In this document: positions 11,089-21,197 of the stretch, in pieces
How positions within the stretch are numbered: position 1 is the first letter of the stretch
Layout: each line of letters starts with the position of its first letter
Assembly: GCF_001939735.1 (NCBI RefSeq)
Contig: NZ_MJIL01000047.1
Span: forward strand, 62,001 to 126,000
DNA from: Photobacterium proteolyticum
GTDB taxonomy: Bacteria; Pseudomonadota; Gammaproteobacteria; Enterobacterales; Vibrionaceae
Reading direction: 5' to 3'
DNA: 64,000 nt
The notes under the pieces: model-generated
What the model saw: only the letters and a program-made list of their open reading frames with translations
The model's database searches: none
What the model was told of the DNA's origin: nothing
Translations under genes and position numbers: made by a program

Positions 11089-12910
11089 ATGAATTCAATG
11101 CTCAATTTTACCCATAAGCGTAAAAGTGTATCACGACTATTAGCGCCTGTAGCCCTCGCCGTGATCTTGGCCGGCTGCTCGACGCCAACTCAACAGCAGG
11201 CCGTGACCGCCGATATTACCGCTGCCGTGACCGATACGTCAGCCAATTATCTGATCAAAGCCGAGTCGAGCGAAGGAACAGAAAGCATCGACTGGCACAT
11301 TCTGGCCCTCAAGGCCCTGATTAAGGAAGGCAACTGGTCGCAGGCCGAACAGCAGGCCAACCACCTGGGACGGCTGTCGATGAGCCCACTCCAGATGGCC
11401 GAATGGCAACTGGCACGCGCGACCCTGCGTTATCAGCAGGGCCAGCCTCAGTCTGCGCTCGATACCCTGAACTTCCAGCCATGGTGGACACTGGCAGACA
11501 GCCAGTACCTGCGCTTTCACATGCTCCGTGCCGAGCTGCTTGGCCAGACCAACCAGTCATTCAAGGCTGCCCGCGAGCGGACCGCGCTGGATCAGTACCT
11601 CAAGGCTGAGCAGAAAGGCGCCAACTGGCAAAACCTGTGGCGAGACCTTTCCCACTACAACAATAACCAGTTACAGGCAACCAAGCTGAGCGAGGATGAA
11701 ACCGTCCTGCGCGGCTGGGTCCAGCTCAGTATTCTCAAAAACACCTATTCGCAGCGCCCGGCCAAGCTCAAGAGCACGGTTGAAGAATGGCTGGCCAAAA
11801 ACCCCTATCACCCGGCCAACCAATATCTGCCCGCTGAGCTGCAGGCGATTATGGAGCTTGAAATTGCCCAGCTGAACAATGTCGCCCTGCTGCTGCCGCT
11901 GTCAGGCCGCTACGAGAACTCCGGCAAGGCGGTCAGGGACGGCTTTATCAACGCGATGCTCGACGATACCGGCCGTGATGCCGAGACCGAGCTGGCGATT
12001 TATGATACCGAAGCCGAGCCTGTCAGCTCGATTGTTGGCAAACTGGAACAGGACGGTATTGAGCTGGTCATCGGCCCACTGCGCAAGGAGAAGATTACCG
12101 ACTTCCAGCGCAACAATGATACCAACATTACCATGCTGGCCCTGAATGAGCCCGAGCAGCTCAGCATGACCCAGTCCAATGCCTGTTACTTCTCGCTATC
12201 ACCTGAGCAGGAAGCCGAGCAGGCCGCCCGACACCTGTTTGCCAAAGGCCACGAGTACCCGATGGTACTGGCGCCGAGTAACAGCTTTGGCGAGCGTGTC
12301 AGCAACGCCTTTATCGAGCAATGGCAACAGCTAACCGGCAAGTCACCGGCAATCAGCTCCTTCAGCTCGCGCAAGCAAATCCAGCAGCAGATTGCGACAG
12401 TCTTCGGCCTGACTGAAAGCCAGGCGCGCATCAACCAAATGCAGCAGGTACTGGGCCTGGAGCTAGAAGCCCAGCCACGCAGCCGCCGCGATACCGATGC
12501 GGTCTACCTGGTTGCCAACAAGAATGAGCTGACCCTGCTCAAACCGTTTATCGAAGTTGCGATTAACCCGGACATCGAGCCACCCAAGCTGTACGCCAGC
12601 TCTCGCAGCTACCCGGACAGCAAGGGCGACAACAGCGAGCTAAGAGGCATTGAATTTAGTGATATTCCACTGCTGGTCGATGCCAACCATAACTTTATGG
12701 CGCGCTACAACGAACTGTGGCCTAATGCCAAAAACACCGATATCCGCCTGCACGCCTTCGGGATGGACGCCTATAAGATGATTGCCGAGCTGCCGCAGAT
12801 GCGCGCGGTCGACAATTACACCACTCAAGGCAAGACAGGCCAGCTCAGCCTTGATGATCAGTGCGTGATCCAGCGCCAGATCAGCTGGGCTATCTTCTCC
12901 GGTAACGGCA

Positions 12911-12927
<17 letters not shown>
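11089..12927 (+). CDS. lpoA: LpoA, outer membrane lipoprotein activator of PBP1A
   Basis: LpoA reaches from the outer membrane through the wall to activate the peptidoglycan synthase PBP1A. The 612-residue product has a basic N-terminus, a hydrophobic signal and the lipobox LAGC, with the lipidated Cys near residue 30. Residues from about 35 to 255 are helical and TPR-like; a region starting near 260 (NNVALLLPLSGRYENSGKAVRDG) has the periplasmic-binding-protein-like fold of the C-terminal domain. An in-frame ATG at 11098 is an equally likely start, since neither has a clear ribosome-binding site. The 3' end overlaps yraN by 17 nt. Confidence 0.92.
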
Positions 12928-13872
<945 letters not shown>

Positions 13873-13875
13873 GCA

Positions 13876-14412
13876 ATGAAGATATACCAAGCCCTGCTAA
13901 TTGCCGCGCTATTTGTTCTTCAGGGCTGCTCGGCACTGTCCGCGTCCGATCCTCGTACTACCAAGCAGCAGTGGTTTGATCAACAGATCGAGATGGAAGT
14001 CGGCGGCCTGGCCAACAAGCCGCCGTATCGCCAGCATGCCCGGATCAATGCGATCGCTATTGACGGCAAGGTACTGCTCGTCGGCCAGTCGGTCGACCAG
14101 CCCACCAAGCAAAAGTTGGAGGAGCAGGTCCGCTCGCTAAGCAATGTAAATACGGTCTATAACCAGATCCAGATCCGCCCGCTGCCAGAGCTGGGTGAAG
14201 TCAGCAAGGACAGCTGGCTGACAACCAAGGTCAAATCGCAGATCATCGGCAGCAAGAAACTCAACGATGTCTCGATCAAGGTCGTCACCGAAGGCCAGGC
14301 CGTCTACCTGCTCGGCTATGTGAACCGTGAACAGGGAAATATTGCCGCAGAGATTGCGCGTAACGTCTCCGGGGTAAAGAAAGTCGTCAAAGTGTTTGAA
14401 TACCAAAACTAA
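13876..14412 (+). CDS. dolP: DolP (YraP), dual BON-domain outer membrane lipoprotein
   Basis: DolP binds anionic phospholipids at the inner face of the outer membrane, localises to division sites and supports the BAM complex. The 178-residue product has a signal peptide with lipobox LQGC (Cys near residue 17) and two BON domains, roughly 40-110 and 115-178; the glycine-centred core of each can be seen (GKVLLVGQSVD and GQAVYLLGYVN). It is the last gene of the lpoA operon and ends just before a bidirectional terminator. In E. coli this gene belongs to the sigma-E regulon; I do not see a sigma-E site directly upstream. Confidence 0.92.
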   Translation: MKIYQALLIAALFVLQGCSALSASDPRTTKQQWFDQQIEMEVGGLANKPPYRQHARINAIAIDGKVLLVGQSVDQPTKQKLEEQVRSLSNVNTVYNQIQIRPLPELGEVSKDSWLTTKVKSQIIGSKKLNDVSIKVVTEGQAVYLLGYVNREQGNIAAEIARNVSGVKKVVKVFEYQN

Positions 14413-14470
14413 TTTCAGAGCTGCGTAGTAACGACTACCCGGTATCTTGTTACAGAAAACAGCACAAAAG

Positions 14471-14500
14471 AAAAACGCAGCCAGTCGGCTGCGTTTTTTA
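14471..14500. terminator. Bidirectional terminator between dolP and sspB
   Basis: A perfect 7-bp stem CGCAGCC/GGCTGCG with loop AGTC is flanked by an A-run on the left and a T-run on the right, so it can stop both converging transcripts. It overlaps the sspB stop codon (14498-14500). Confidence 0.85.
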
Positions 14501-15004
14501 TTTCACGACGCGGAGGCTTGGTCGGCCTCGCGGACGAGGCGGCTCATCATCTGGGCCGCTGTCCTCACTGGCTTCCGTTACCTCAGCCAGAGGAGAACGC
14601 GTCTCTTCCTCCTCAACAATCTCATCATACTGCTGCGCTTCATCTGCCAGCTCAATATCTGCGATATCTGAAGCATAAGCCGGTTCCGGCTCAAACATGG
14701 TTCCTGCACCATTTTCACGGGCATAGATAGCCAATGCTGCATACATAGGCACAATCACAGAATGCGGTCGACCGCTAAAGCGGGCATTGAAGCTGATTGC
14801 CTCATTACCCAGCTCTAGGTTACCGACAGCACGCGGTGCGATATTCAGTACAATTTGACCGTCGCTGACAAATTCCGTCGGCACCTTGACACCTTGCAAG
14901 GTCGCGTCCACCACCAGATGAGGTGTCAGATCATTGTCAACTAACCAGTCGTAAAACGCGCGCAGCAAATAAGGGCGGCGCGGCGTCATTTTTTCCATAT
15001 CCAT
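14498..15004 (-). CDS. sspB: SspB, ClpXP adaptor for ssrA-tagged proteins
   Basis: SspB tethers ssrA-tagged peptides from stalled ribosomes to ClpX for degradation, and also delivers anti-sigma-E factor fragments. The 168-residue product has the conserved substrate-binding domain (TPRRPYLLRAFYDWL through IYARENGAGTMFEPE, about 6-115), an acidic flexible linker, and a short C-terminal ClpX-docking tail ending RPSLRVVK. The tail is intact, so adaptor function is expected. Its ATG overlaps the sspA stop (TAATG). The terminator with dolP overlaps its stop codon. Confidence 0.95.
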   Translation of the reverse strand: MDMEKMTPRRPYLLRAFYDWLVDNDLTPHLVVDATLQGVKVPTEFVSDGQIVLNIAPRAVGNLELGNEAISFNARFSGRPHSVIVPMYAALAIYARENGAGTMFEPEPAYASDIADIELADEAQQYDEIVEEEETRSPLAEVTEASEDSGPDDEPPRPRGRPSLRVVK

Positions 15005-15642
15005 TATTGGCCGGCCAGACGCATTTCGCGCTCAGCTTCAGTCAGAGAAGCAAGGAATGAATCACGCTCGAAGACGCGGGTCATGTATGCTTTCACTTCT
15101 TTCGACCCGGCACCTGTCAGCTCGATACCCATTTCAGGTAAGCGCCATAGTAGCGGTGCCAGATAGCAGTCAACCAAGCTAAACTCTTCACTCATGAAGT
15201 ATGGGAATTCAGCGAATACAGGTGCCAGTGCCAGCAGCTCTTCACGCAATTGCTTGCGTGCTTTGTCTGCTTCATCAGCATTACCTTTGTTTATCTTCTC
15301 TGCCAACGTGTACCAGTTACGCTCAACACGGTACATCATCAGACGACTGTTACCACGAGCAACAGGATAAACAGGCATCAGAGGTGGGTGAGGGAAACGC
15401 TCATCCAGGTACTCCATAATGATGCCGGCCTGGTAAAGAGCAAGCTCGCGGTCAACCAGGGTTGGAACAGAGTTGTACGGGTTTAGGTCCAGTAGATCTT
15501 CAGGCAGGTTGTTTGGATCAACCAGCTCAATTTCAACACTAACACCCTTTTCTGCTAGTACGATACGCACCTGATGGCTGTAGATATCCGAAGCATCAGA
15601 ATACAGAGTCATCACAGAGCGTTTATTGGCAGCAACAGCCAT
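15004..15642 (-). CDS. sspA: SspA, stringent starvation protein A
   Basis: SspA is a glutathione-S-transferase-fold protein that binds RNA polymerase and affects transcription in stationary phase and acid stress. The ATG at 15640-15642 follows a strong GGAGGGG ribosome-binding site and gives 212 residues, the same as E. coli; a longer frame upstream lacks such a site. The N-terminal thioredoxin-like part (VMTLYSDASDIYSHQVRIVL) and the C-terminal helical part (MSEEFSLVDCYLAPLLWRLP) are clear. It forms an operon with sspB. The petC terminator lies just upstream, so the gene probably has its own promoter in the intervening 30 bases, but I cannot define it. Confidence 0.95.
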   Translation of the reverse strand: MAVAANKRSVMTLYSDASDIYSHQVRIVLAEKGVSVEIELVDPNNLPEDLLDLNPYNSVPTLVDRELALYQAGIIMEYLDERFPHPPLMPVYPVARGNSRLMMYRVERNWYTLAEKINKGNADEADKARKQLREELLALAPVFAEFPYFMSEEFSLVDCYLAPLLWRLPEMGIELTGAGSKEVKAYMTRVFERDSFLASLTEAEREMRLAGQ

Positions 15643-15664
15643 TAACCCCTCCAGTATACTTATA

Positions 15665-15700
15665 TACACAAAAAGCAACGGGGGCCCGAGCCCCCATTGC
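15665..15700 (-). terminator. Terminator of the petABC operon
   Basis: The minus-strand RNA forms an 11-bp stem (GCAAUGGGGGC with GCCCCCGUUGC, one G-U pair) with loop UCGG, followed by UUUUU. It lies 30 bases past the petC stop and separates the operon from sspA. Confidence 0.85.
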
Positions 15701-15728
15701 GAGATTCTTAACCCACTAGATTACCTGA

Positions 15729-16466
15729 TCAGTGGACATCACGCCAATATTCTTTCTTCAACAGTAATGTTAGTACAAAGAATATGACCAAAAAGCCCAT
15801 TACCCATAAGCCCAGATTTTGTCGTTCCAGTTTTACAGGTTCCGCAGAATACTCCAGGAAGTTAACCAGATCACGAACCGCCTCGTCATACTCTTCGGCG
15901 TTCAGCTCACCGGTTCCGTCAGACTCGATACCGATATACTCCTGTACTTCCTCACCGTCAACCAGGCGAGTTTCATACACTTTAGTCGGTACACCCTGCA
16001 GCTCTTCCAGCACATGCGGCATACCCACACTCGGGAAGACCACATTGTTGACGCCAAACGGACGGCTTGGGTCAGCATAGAAAGAACGCAGATAGGTGTA
16101 GAGCCAGTCGGTACCACGAACGCGGGCAACCAGCGTCAGGTCCGGTGCTGGCGCACCAAACGAAGCGGCGGCATATTCCTCAGGAATCGCATTGGTCATC
16201 AGGTCACCAATTTTGGCGTCCTTGTCGAAGACCATATGCTCTTTCATCAGATCAAGCGGGATACCGATATCCGTCGCCACACGCTCATAGCGCTGGTACT
16301 GCGTGGCATGACAGCCAAAGCAGTAGTTCATGAAGGTCTTGGCACCGCGCTGAAGCGAAGCCTTGTCCGACAGATCATTGTTCGCATCATCTAAATGCAC
16401 GTTACCGCCAGCCGCCATCACCATTGCAGGCAGCAGAGCTAGCAGCATTACAATCAACTTCTTCAT
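15729..16466 (-). CDS. petC: Cytochrome c1 of the bc1 complex
   Basis: Cytochrome c1 carries electrons from the Rieske centre to soluble or membrane cytochrome c on the periplasmic side. The 245-residue precursor has a signal peptide of about 18 residues (cut near AMVMAAG), the covalent heme site CFGCH at 49-53, and one C-terminal membrane anchor (LWVMGFLVIFFVLTLLL) with a short tail. The methionine axial ligand is probably in the segment around PSVGMPHV. Its start overlaps the petB stop by four bases. Confidence 0.95.
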   Translation of the reverse strand: MKKLIVMLLALLPAMVMAAGGNVHLDDANNDLSDKASLQRGAKTFMNYCFGCHATQYQRYERVATDIGIPLDLMKEHMVFDKDAKIGDLMTNAIPEEYAAASFGAPAPDLTLVARVRGTDWLYTYLRSFYADPSRPFGVNNVVFPSVGMPHVLEELQGVPTKVYETRLVDGEEVQEYIGIESDGTGELNAEEYDEAVRDLVNFLEYSAEPVKLERQNLGLWVMGFLVIFFVLTLLLKKEYWRDVH

Positions 16467-17728
16467 TTGAATGTCACCCTCTCTGGTAGCGGTTTGGTCG
16501 CTTCGTTTTTACTGTAGAAATACAGCAACACGAAGAACATGAAGTAACCCAGGCTGAAAATCTGCGCCAGCAGGGTATACGTTGGCGTCGCCGGCAGTGC
16601 ACCCAGAATACCCAGCGCAACGAAGCTCACGGTAAACTGCGCAATATTGATCAGGTGGAACTTGCTGCGGTAACGGTAAGAACGAACCTTGCAGCGATCC
16701 AGCCATGGCAACAGGAACAGCACCACAATCGACGCACCCATCGCAACAACACCCAGTAGCTTGTCCGGTACCGCACGCAGGATGGCGTAGAACGGAGTGA
16801 AGTACCATACAGGTGCAATGTGCTCAGGTGTCTTCAGCGGGTTGGCCGCCTCAAAGTTAGGTGGCTCAAGGAAGTAACCGCCCATCTCCGGATTGAAGAA
16901 CAACACGTAGCAGAAGAAGAACAGGAATACCGCGATACCGACCATGTCCTTAACCGTACCGTACGGGTGGAACGGAATCGAATCGATAATGTCGTACTTG
17001 CCGCTGTACTGCTTGTGGAACGGGAACTGAGTTTTATAGCCTTCCCCTTTGCTGCCTTTCGGTAGCTTAGTATCGATACCATCAGGGTTGTTCGAGCCCA
17101 CTTCGTGCAGAGCCAGAATGTGCAACACAACCAGCAGCAGAAGAACGATAGGCAAGGCAATAACATGCAGTGCGAAGAAGCGGTTCAGTGTCGCACCCGA
17201 GATCACGTAGTCACCACGGATCCAAAGCGTCAGGTCGTCACCGATAACAGGAATAGCACCAAACAGTGAAATGATTACCTGCGCCCCCCAGTATGACATC
17301 TGTCCCCAAGGCAACAGATAGCCCATAAAGGCTTCTGCCATCAGTACCAGGAAGATCAGCATACCGAACAGCCACAGCAGCTCACGAGGCTTCTGGTAGG
17401 AACCATAGATCAAGCCGCGGAACATGTGCAGGTAGATAACGACGAAAAACGCCGAGGCGCCTGTCGAGTGCATATAACGAAGTAGCCAGCCGTATTCGAC
17501 ATCACGCATGATGTACTCGACGGAGGCAAATGCTCCCTCACCAGAAGGAACATAGTTCATTGTCAGCCAGATACCGGTAATAATCTGGTTAACCAGTACC
17601 AGCATGGCCAGCGAACCGAACAGATACCAGAAATTAAAGTTCTTCGGCATCGGGTATTCAGACAGATGCTTTTTGTACGCATCCATCATGGGTAAGCGTT
17701 TTTCAATCCAACCGAGTAGTGCTTCCAT
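16463..17728 (-). CDS. petB: Cytochrome b of the bc1 complex
   Basis: Cytochrome b is the membrane core of ubiquinol:cytochrome c reductase, with both quinone sites and two b hemes. The 421-residue product includes the b6-like and subunit-IV-like parts in one chain. Heme-ligand histidine pairs are seen at 87/101 and 188/203. The quinol-oxidation motif, PEWY in mitochondria, is PVWY at 306-309, a variant known from beta- and gamma-proteobacteria. The gene overlaps petA at TAATG and petC at its 3' end, indicating one tightly coupled operon. Confidence 0.96.
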   Translation of the reverse strand: MEALLGWIEKRLPMMDAYKKHLSEYPMPKNFNFWYLFGSLAMLVLVNQIITGIWLTMNYVPSGEGAFASVEYIMRDVEYGWLLRYMHSTGASAFFVVIYLHMFRGLIYGSYQKPRELLWLFGMLIFLVLMAEAFMGYLLPWGQMSYWGAQVIISLFGAIPVIGDDLTLWIRGDYVISGATLNRFFALHVIALPIVLLLLVVLHILALHEVGSNNPDGIDTKLPKGSKGEGYKTQFPFHKQYSGKYDIIDSIPFHPYGTVKDMVGIAVFLFFFCYVLFFNPEMGGYFLEPPNFEAANPLKTPEHIAPVWYFTPFYAILRAVPDKLLGVVAMGASIVVLFLLPWLDRCKVRSYRYRSKFHLINIAQFTVSFVALGILGALPATPTYTLLAQIFSLGYFMFFVLLYFYSKNEATKPLPERVTFK

Positions 17729-18318
17729 TAGGCTGTCTCCTCGTCTACACCGACCAGAATGGTATTGTCATCCAGGAATGTATGAGGCGGTACCACCAAG
17801 TTGAGCGGTGCTGGTACCCCCGCAAATACCCTGCCGGCCATATCAAACTTAGAGCCATGACACGGGCAGAAAAAGCCTGCTGTGACACCACTCACCTGCT
17901 CGCTAAAGCTATCAGGCAGATAGGTAGGGGAACAGCCGAGGTGCGTACAGATACCTACGGCTAAAAAGATTTCAGGTTTAACTGAACGAAATTTATTCTG
18001 GGCATACTCAGGTTGCTGCGGCTCATCTGATGACGGATCACGAAGATCACTATCATGGCCACCCAACTCTTCTAAAATTGCATCACTACGACGCACGACC
18101 CAAACCGGTTTACCGCGCCACTCGACGCGTACCATTTGGCCATCTTCCAACTTACTGATATCAACTTCAACTGGCGCACCGGCGGCTTTAGCTTTCGCGC
18201 TCGGGTTCCAAGATTTGATAAAAGGCACAGCTACAGCGACTGCACCTAAGCCTCCAACAACCGAAGTTGTCGCAGTCAGGAAGCGGCGGCGGCCGTTACT
18301 TACTGGCGCATTGCTCAT
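17728..18318 (-). CDS. petA: Rieske iron-sulfur subunit of the bc1 complex
   Basis: The Rieske protein holds the 2Fe-2S cluster that takes the first electron from ubiquinol. The ATG at 18316-18318 follows GGGAGAATG and gives 196 residues. The N-terminus carries an RRRFL twin-arginine signal (residues 10-14) before a membrane anchor that stays uncleaved in this family. Cluster ligands are in CTHLGC (124-129) and CPCHGS (151-156), and the two extra cysteines of these boxes can form the usual disulfide. It is the first gene of petABC, with a good promoter about 140 bases upstream. Confidence 0.96.
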   Translation of the reverse strand: MSNAPVSNGRRRFLTATTSVVGGLGAVAVAVPFIKSWNPSAKAKAAGAPVEVDISKLEDGQMVRVEWRGKPVWVVRRSDAILEELGGHDSDLRDPSSDEPQQPEYAQNKFRSVKPEIFLAVGICTHLGCSPTYLPDSFSEQVSGVTAGFFCPCHGSKFDMAGRVFAGVPAPLNLVVPPHTFLDDNTILVGVDEETA

Positions 18319-18453
18319 CCAACATTCTCCCATGTGCTCCCGCTCTGGATTATTATTATGTCCTTTGGCGTCCCTGGAGCTTACGGCTAACTTTCAACGG
18401 AATGAAACAACAGATAGTTTGTTACATTATCAAGCTGTTGTTTATCGCGCCAA

Positions 18454-18482
18454 ATGATAAAGAAAACCCCACTTTTTGACAA
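18454..18482 (-). promoter_or_regulatory. sigma-70 promoter of petABC
   Basis: On the minus strand TTGTCA (18477-18482) and TATCAT (18454-18459) each match five of six consensus bases and are separated by 17 bases, the ideal spacing. Transcription would begin near 18447, giving a leader of about 130 nt. Confidence 0.7.
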
Positions 18483-18595
18483 GATAAAGCTACCTTTTCG
18501 CAACAAATGTGAGAGGTATGTTCTTTTTGTTTCAAATTTACGTAGACACGAGGGAATTCAAGGGTTCAGGCGGGGAAAATGGTGGTTTTTTACAA

Positions 18596-18629
18596 ACAAA
18601 AAAAAGCCCAACCCGAAGGTTGAGCTTTT
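18596..18629 (-). terminator. Terminator of rplM-rpsI
   Basis: The minus-strand RNA forms a stem of AAGCUCAACC with GGUUGGGCUU around a UUCG tetraloop, followed by a long U-run. It lies about 40 bases past the rpsI stop. Confidence 0.85.
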
Positions 18630-18668
18630 CGTACACAGTAAACAGAATATAAATTCTGAAGCGTAATA

Positions 18669-19061
18669 TTAACGCTTAGAGAACTGTGGACGACGACGTG
18701 CTTTACGTAGACCAACTTTCTTACGCTCAACTTTACGTGCGTCACGAGTAACGTAACCCGCTGCGCGTAGAGTAGGACGTAGAGTCTCATCGTACTCCAT
18801 AAGAGCACGAGTGATACCGTGACGGATAGCACCTGACTGACCAGTGATACCACCACCTTTAACAGTGATGTATAGGTCAAGTTTTTCAGTCATTTCAACT
18901 AGCTCAAGTGGCTGACGAACAACCATGCGAGCAGTTTCACGACCGAAGTACTCATCAAGGCTACGCTTGTTGATTACGATGTTGCCAGAACCCGGTTTAA
19001 TGAAAACGCGAGCAGCTGAGCTTTTGCGGCGACCAGTGCCGTAGTATTGATTCTCTGCCAT
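18669..19061 (-). CDS. rpsI: Ribosomal protein S9
   Basis: S9 is part of the 30S head, and its C-terminal tail reaches the P-site tRNA. The ATG at 19059-19061 has GGGGAAG upstream and gives 130 residues, the E. coli length; earlier in-frame starts are not needed. The product begins [20 protein letters not shown] and ends with the basic tail RRRPQFSKR that contacts tRNA. It follows rplM after 15 bases. Codon usage is the biased kind expected of a highly expressed gene (AT-richer third positions than neighbours). Confidence 0.98.
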   Translation of the reverse strand: MAENQYYGTGRRKSSAARVFIKPGSGNIVINKRSLDEYFGRETARMVVRQPLELVEMTEKLDLYITVKGGGITGQSGAIRHGITRALMEYDETLRPTLRAAGYVTRDARKVERKKVGLRKARRRPQFSKR

Positions 19062-19076
19062 TGTCATCTTCCCCAA

Positions 19077-19505
19077 TTAGATGTCTAGTACTTTAGGCTG
19101 CTGTGCAGCGTGGTTGTGCTCTGTACCTGCATAAACTTTTAGTTTACGGTACATAGCACGGCCTAGAGGACCTTTAGGAAGCATGCCTTTAACAGCAGTT
19201 TCGATAACCATTTCTGGCTTCTTATCGATAAGCTTCTCGAAGCTGATTGACTTCAGACCACCGATGTAACCAGTGTGGTGGTGGTACATTTTGTCAGTCT
19301 TCTTAGCGCCAGTTACAGCAACTTTTTCTGCGTTGATAACTACGATGTAGTCACCAGTGTCAACGTGCGGAGTGTACTCCGGCTTGTGCTTACCACGTAG
19401 ACGAGATGCGATTTCAGTTGCTAGACGGCCAAGAGTTTTACCTTCAGCGTCAACAACGTACCAGTCACGTTTTACAGTTTCTGGTTTAGCAACGAAAGTT
19501 TTCAT
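19077..19505 (-). CDS. rplM: Ribosomal protein L13
   Basis: L13 is an early-assembly protein of the 50S subunit, and in E. coli it represses its own operon at the leader. The 142-residue product is the standard length, starting [20 protein letters not shown] and ending QQPKVLDI, with the core [18 protein letters not shown] near residues 50-65. It is first in the rplM-rpsI operon. A leader of about 127 nt with a likely promoter precedes it, which would give room for autoregulation. Confidence 0.98.
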   Translation of the reverse strand: MKTFVAKPETVKRDWYVVDAEGKTLGRLATEIASRLRGKHKPEYTPHVDTGDYIVVINAEKVAVTGAKKTDKMYHHHTGYIGGLKSISFEKLIDKKPEMVIETAVKGMLPKGPLGRAMYRKLKVYAGTEHNHAAQQPKVLDI

Positions 19506-19667
19506 GCTAATTCTTACCCAAAATTAAAAATTGATTCACTTATGGAACTTGCGTTCCGTCTGTTAAGAGCCCAGTCATCACCCCTTCGAGCGGTTGGTGC
19601 TCCTGGCTTTCGCCATCACAGGTACGGTGGGTCGCAAGATTATAGGGAAGGGTGGAGAAAAAATCAC
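19506..19667 (-). promoter_or_regulatory. rplM promoter and structured leader
   Basis: On the minus strand a perfect -10 TATAAT lies at 19639-19644, with a weak -35 (GTGATT, 19662-19667) after 17 bases. The resulting leader of about 127 nt contains a 5-bp hairpin GGAAC/GTTCC closed by a GCAA tetraloop (19544-19557) near the start codon and other GC-rich arms upstream. In E. coli L13 acts on the leader of this operon; whether this fold is the binding site is an inference. Confidence 0.5.
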
Positions 19668-19857
19668 CTTTTTTTCAAAAAAAAATGCGTTTTTTTCTCC
19701 CGCGGCTATTCTCATCAGCTAACGGTCAGTTTTTAGCGCTTAAACTACCGACTTTTCACCAGATTTCATCCAGCAAACTCACCTAAGCCTCATAGCAATA
19801 GCAAGCCCGGCAGGTTTCGTCTATCGCGGCTCAAGCTCTGCCCATACAGGGCTGGCG
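19668..19857. other. Intergenic stretch between zapE stop and rplM promoter
   Basis: Together with the rplM leader this makes a 352-base gap. The part near 19665-19700 is unusually rich in A and T runs and may act as an upstream element for the rplM promoter. No convincing terminator for zapE or further gene is seen. Confidence 0.4.
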
Positions 19858-20958
19858 CTAGGCCAGGTGCGGTTTGGCCAGGTACTCATGGCTCTGCATT
19901 TCTATCAGGCGGGAGCAGCAGCGCTTAAACTCGAACTCCAGGCGGCCATTCTGGTAAAGCTGCATCAAATCCACCTCTGCCGACATAATAAGCTTTACAT
20001 TTCGCTCGTAAAACTCATCGACCATAGCGATAAAGCGCCGGGCGGCATCATCTTCCTTCTCCCCCATCCGGATCACTTCCGAGACCAGTACAGTGTGATA
20101 AATTTGGGCGATTTCCATGTAGTCATTCTGACTTCTGGCTGTCTGGCACAAGGTCCGGAAGGTAAAGTGCACAACCCCGTCAGCCTCGTGGCGGGTCGGC
20201 AGCATCCGGTTGTTGATCTCTATCTCTTTCCCCTGGCTTCTTGGTTCGACACTCAACTGGGTGAAATACTGCGCGATGTTCTTTTCCGCCTGGGCATCGA
20301 GCGGATAATGGTAGATTTCGGCCTGCTCAAGCGTTCTCAGGCGGTAATCCACGCCGGAGTCGACATTGACGATATCGCAATGTTGCTCGATTAATGCTAT
20401 CGCCGGCAAAAAACGCGCCCGCTGCAGACCATTGCGATAGAGCTGATCCGGCGGGATATTCGACGTCGCCACCAGCGTGATGCCGCGACGGAACAATGCC
20501 TCGAACAGGGTGCCCAGAATCATGGCATCAGTAATGTCTGAAACAAAAAACTCATCGAAGCAAATAATATCGGTCTCGGCCTTGAAGCGATCAGCCACGG
20601 TTTCCAGCGGATCTGACTGTGCCGACAGTTGCTGCATCTCCTGGTGTACCCGATGCATAAAACGATGGAAATGGACCCGCATTTTGCGATCAGTCGGCAA
20701 ACACTCATAAAAGGTATCAACTAAATAGGTCTTGCCCCGCCCGACTCCTCCCCAGAAGTAGATCCCCTTCACCGGTGTAACACTGGTTTCTTTGTCCCGC
20801 TTGAATAGCCGTTGCACCAGGGAGGGCTTAGCCTGCACTCTGGGAGCCAGCATGCGGTGATAGAGTGCTTCGAGGTATGAGACCGCCATGGCCTGCGCCG
20901 GGTCGGCAATAAAGTCAGGCTGCTGGAGATCGCGTTGATATTGTTGTTGTGGAGTCAT
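19858..20958 (-). CDS. zapE: ZapE, AFG1-like ATPase of the divisome
   Basis: ZapE is a cytoplasmic ATPase that associates with FtsZ late in division and under low oxygen or heat. The 366-residue product has the Walker A loop GGVGRGKT at 70-77, the HFHRFMHRVHQ segment typical of AFG1-like proteins just after, Walker B IICFDEFFV near 132-140, and ATSNIPPDQLY near 184-194. The start MTPQQQYQRDLQ fits the family, but its ribosome-binding site AAAGG touches the ATG with no spacer, so initiation may be weak. It diverges from zapG across 239 bases. Confidence 0.93.
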   Translation of the reverse strand: MTPQQQYQRDLQQPDFIADPAQAMAVSYLEALYHRMLAPRVQAKPSLVQRLFKRDKETSVTPVKGIYFWGGVGRGKTYLVDTFYECLPTDRKMRVHFHRFMHRVHQEMQQLSAQSDPLETVADRFKAETDIICFDEFFVSDITDAMILGTLFEALFRRGITLVATSNIPPDQLYRNGLQRARFLPAIALIEQHCDIVNVDSGVDYRLRTLEQAEIYHYPLDAQAEKNIAQYFTQLSVEPRSQGKEIEINNRMLPTRHEADGVVHFTFRTLCQTARSQNDYMEIAQIYHTVLVSEVIRMGEKEDDAARRFIAMVDEFYERNVKLIMSAEVDLMQLYQNGRLEFEFKRCCSRLIEMQSHEYLAKPHLA

Positions 20959-21023
20959 CCTTTACTGTTACCCAATTCATCCCATCTTTGGCATCAGATA
21001 GTACCATGGCAACGTTTGTGCAT

Positions 21024-21038
21024 GTATAGTAACTATAC
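21024..21038. repeat. 15-bp perfect palindrome between zapE and zapG
   Basis: GTATAGT-A-ACTATAC is a perfect inverted repeat with a one-base centre, about 70 bases upstream of zapE and 160 upstream of zapG. It has the form of an operator for a dimeric regulator, and also contains -10-like TATAGT/TATAC elements on both strands. A second, weaker inverted repeat (TTGGC...GCCAA) lies at about 21051-21070. Function is unknown. Confidence 0.45.
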
Positions 21039-21197
21039 GAAACAAATTAGTTGGCTGGCATTCAGCGCCAATTAAACAATCTGGTATACAAAGGACAGAC
21101 CCGTAGGACCAGGCATGCCCAGCAAACTGGCGTGCCGCCACATTGTCTTTGACCGACATAAACAACTTGGTATTCATAAAGTCACAAGGAGTTTTTC

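Larger units (their letters stand above)
18319..18668. other. Intergenic region between rpsI and petA
   Basis: This 350-base gap holds the rpsI terminator at its right end and the petA promoter in the middle, giving a leader of about 130 nt before petA. I see no further gene or structured RNA in it. Confidence 0.6.
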
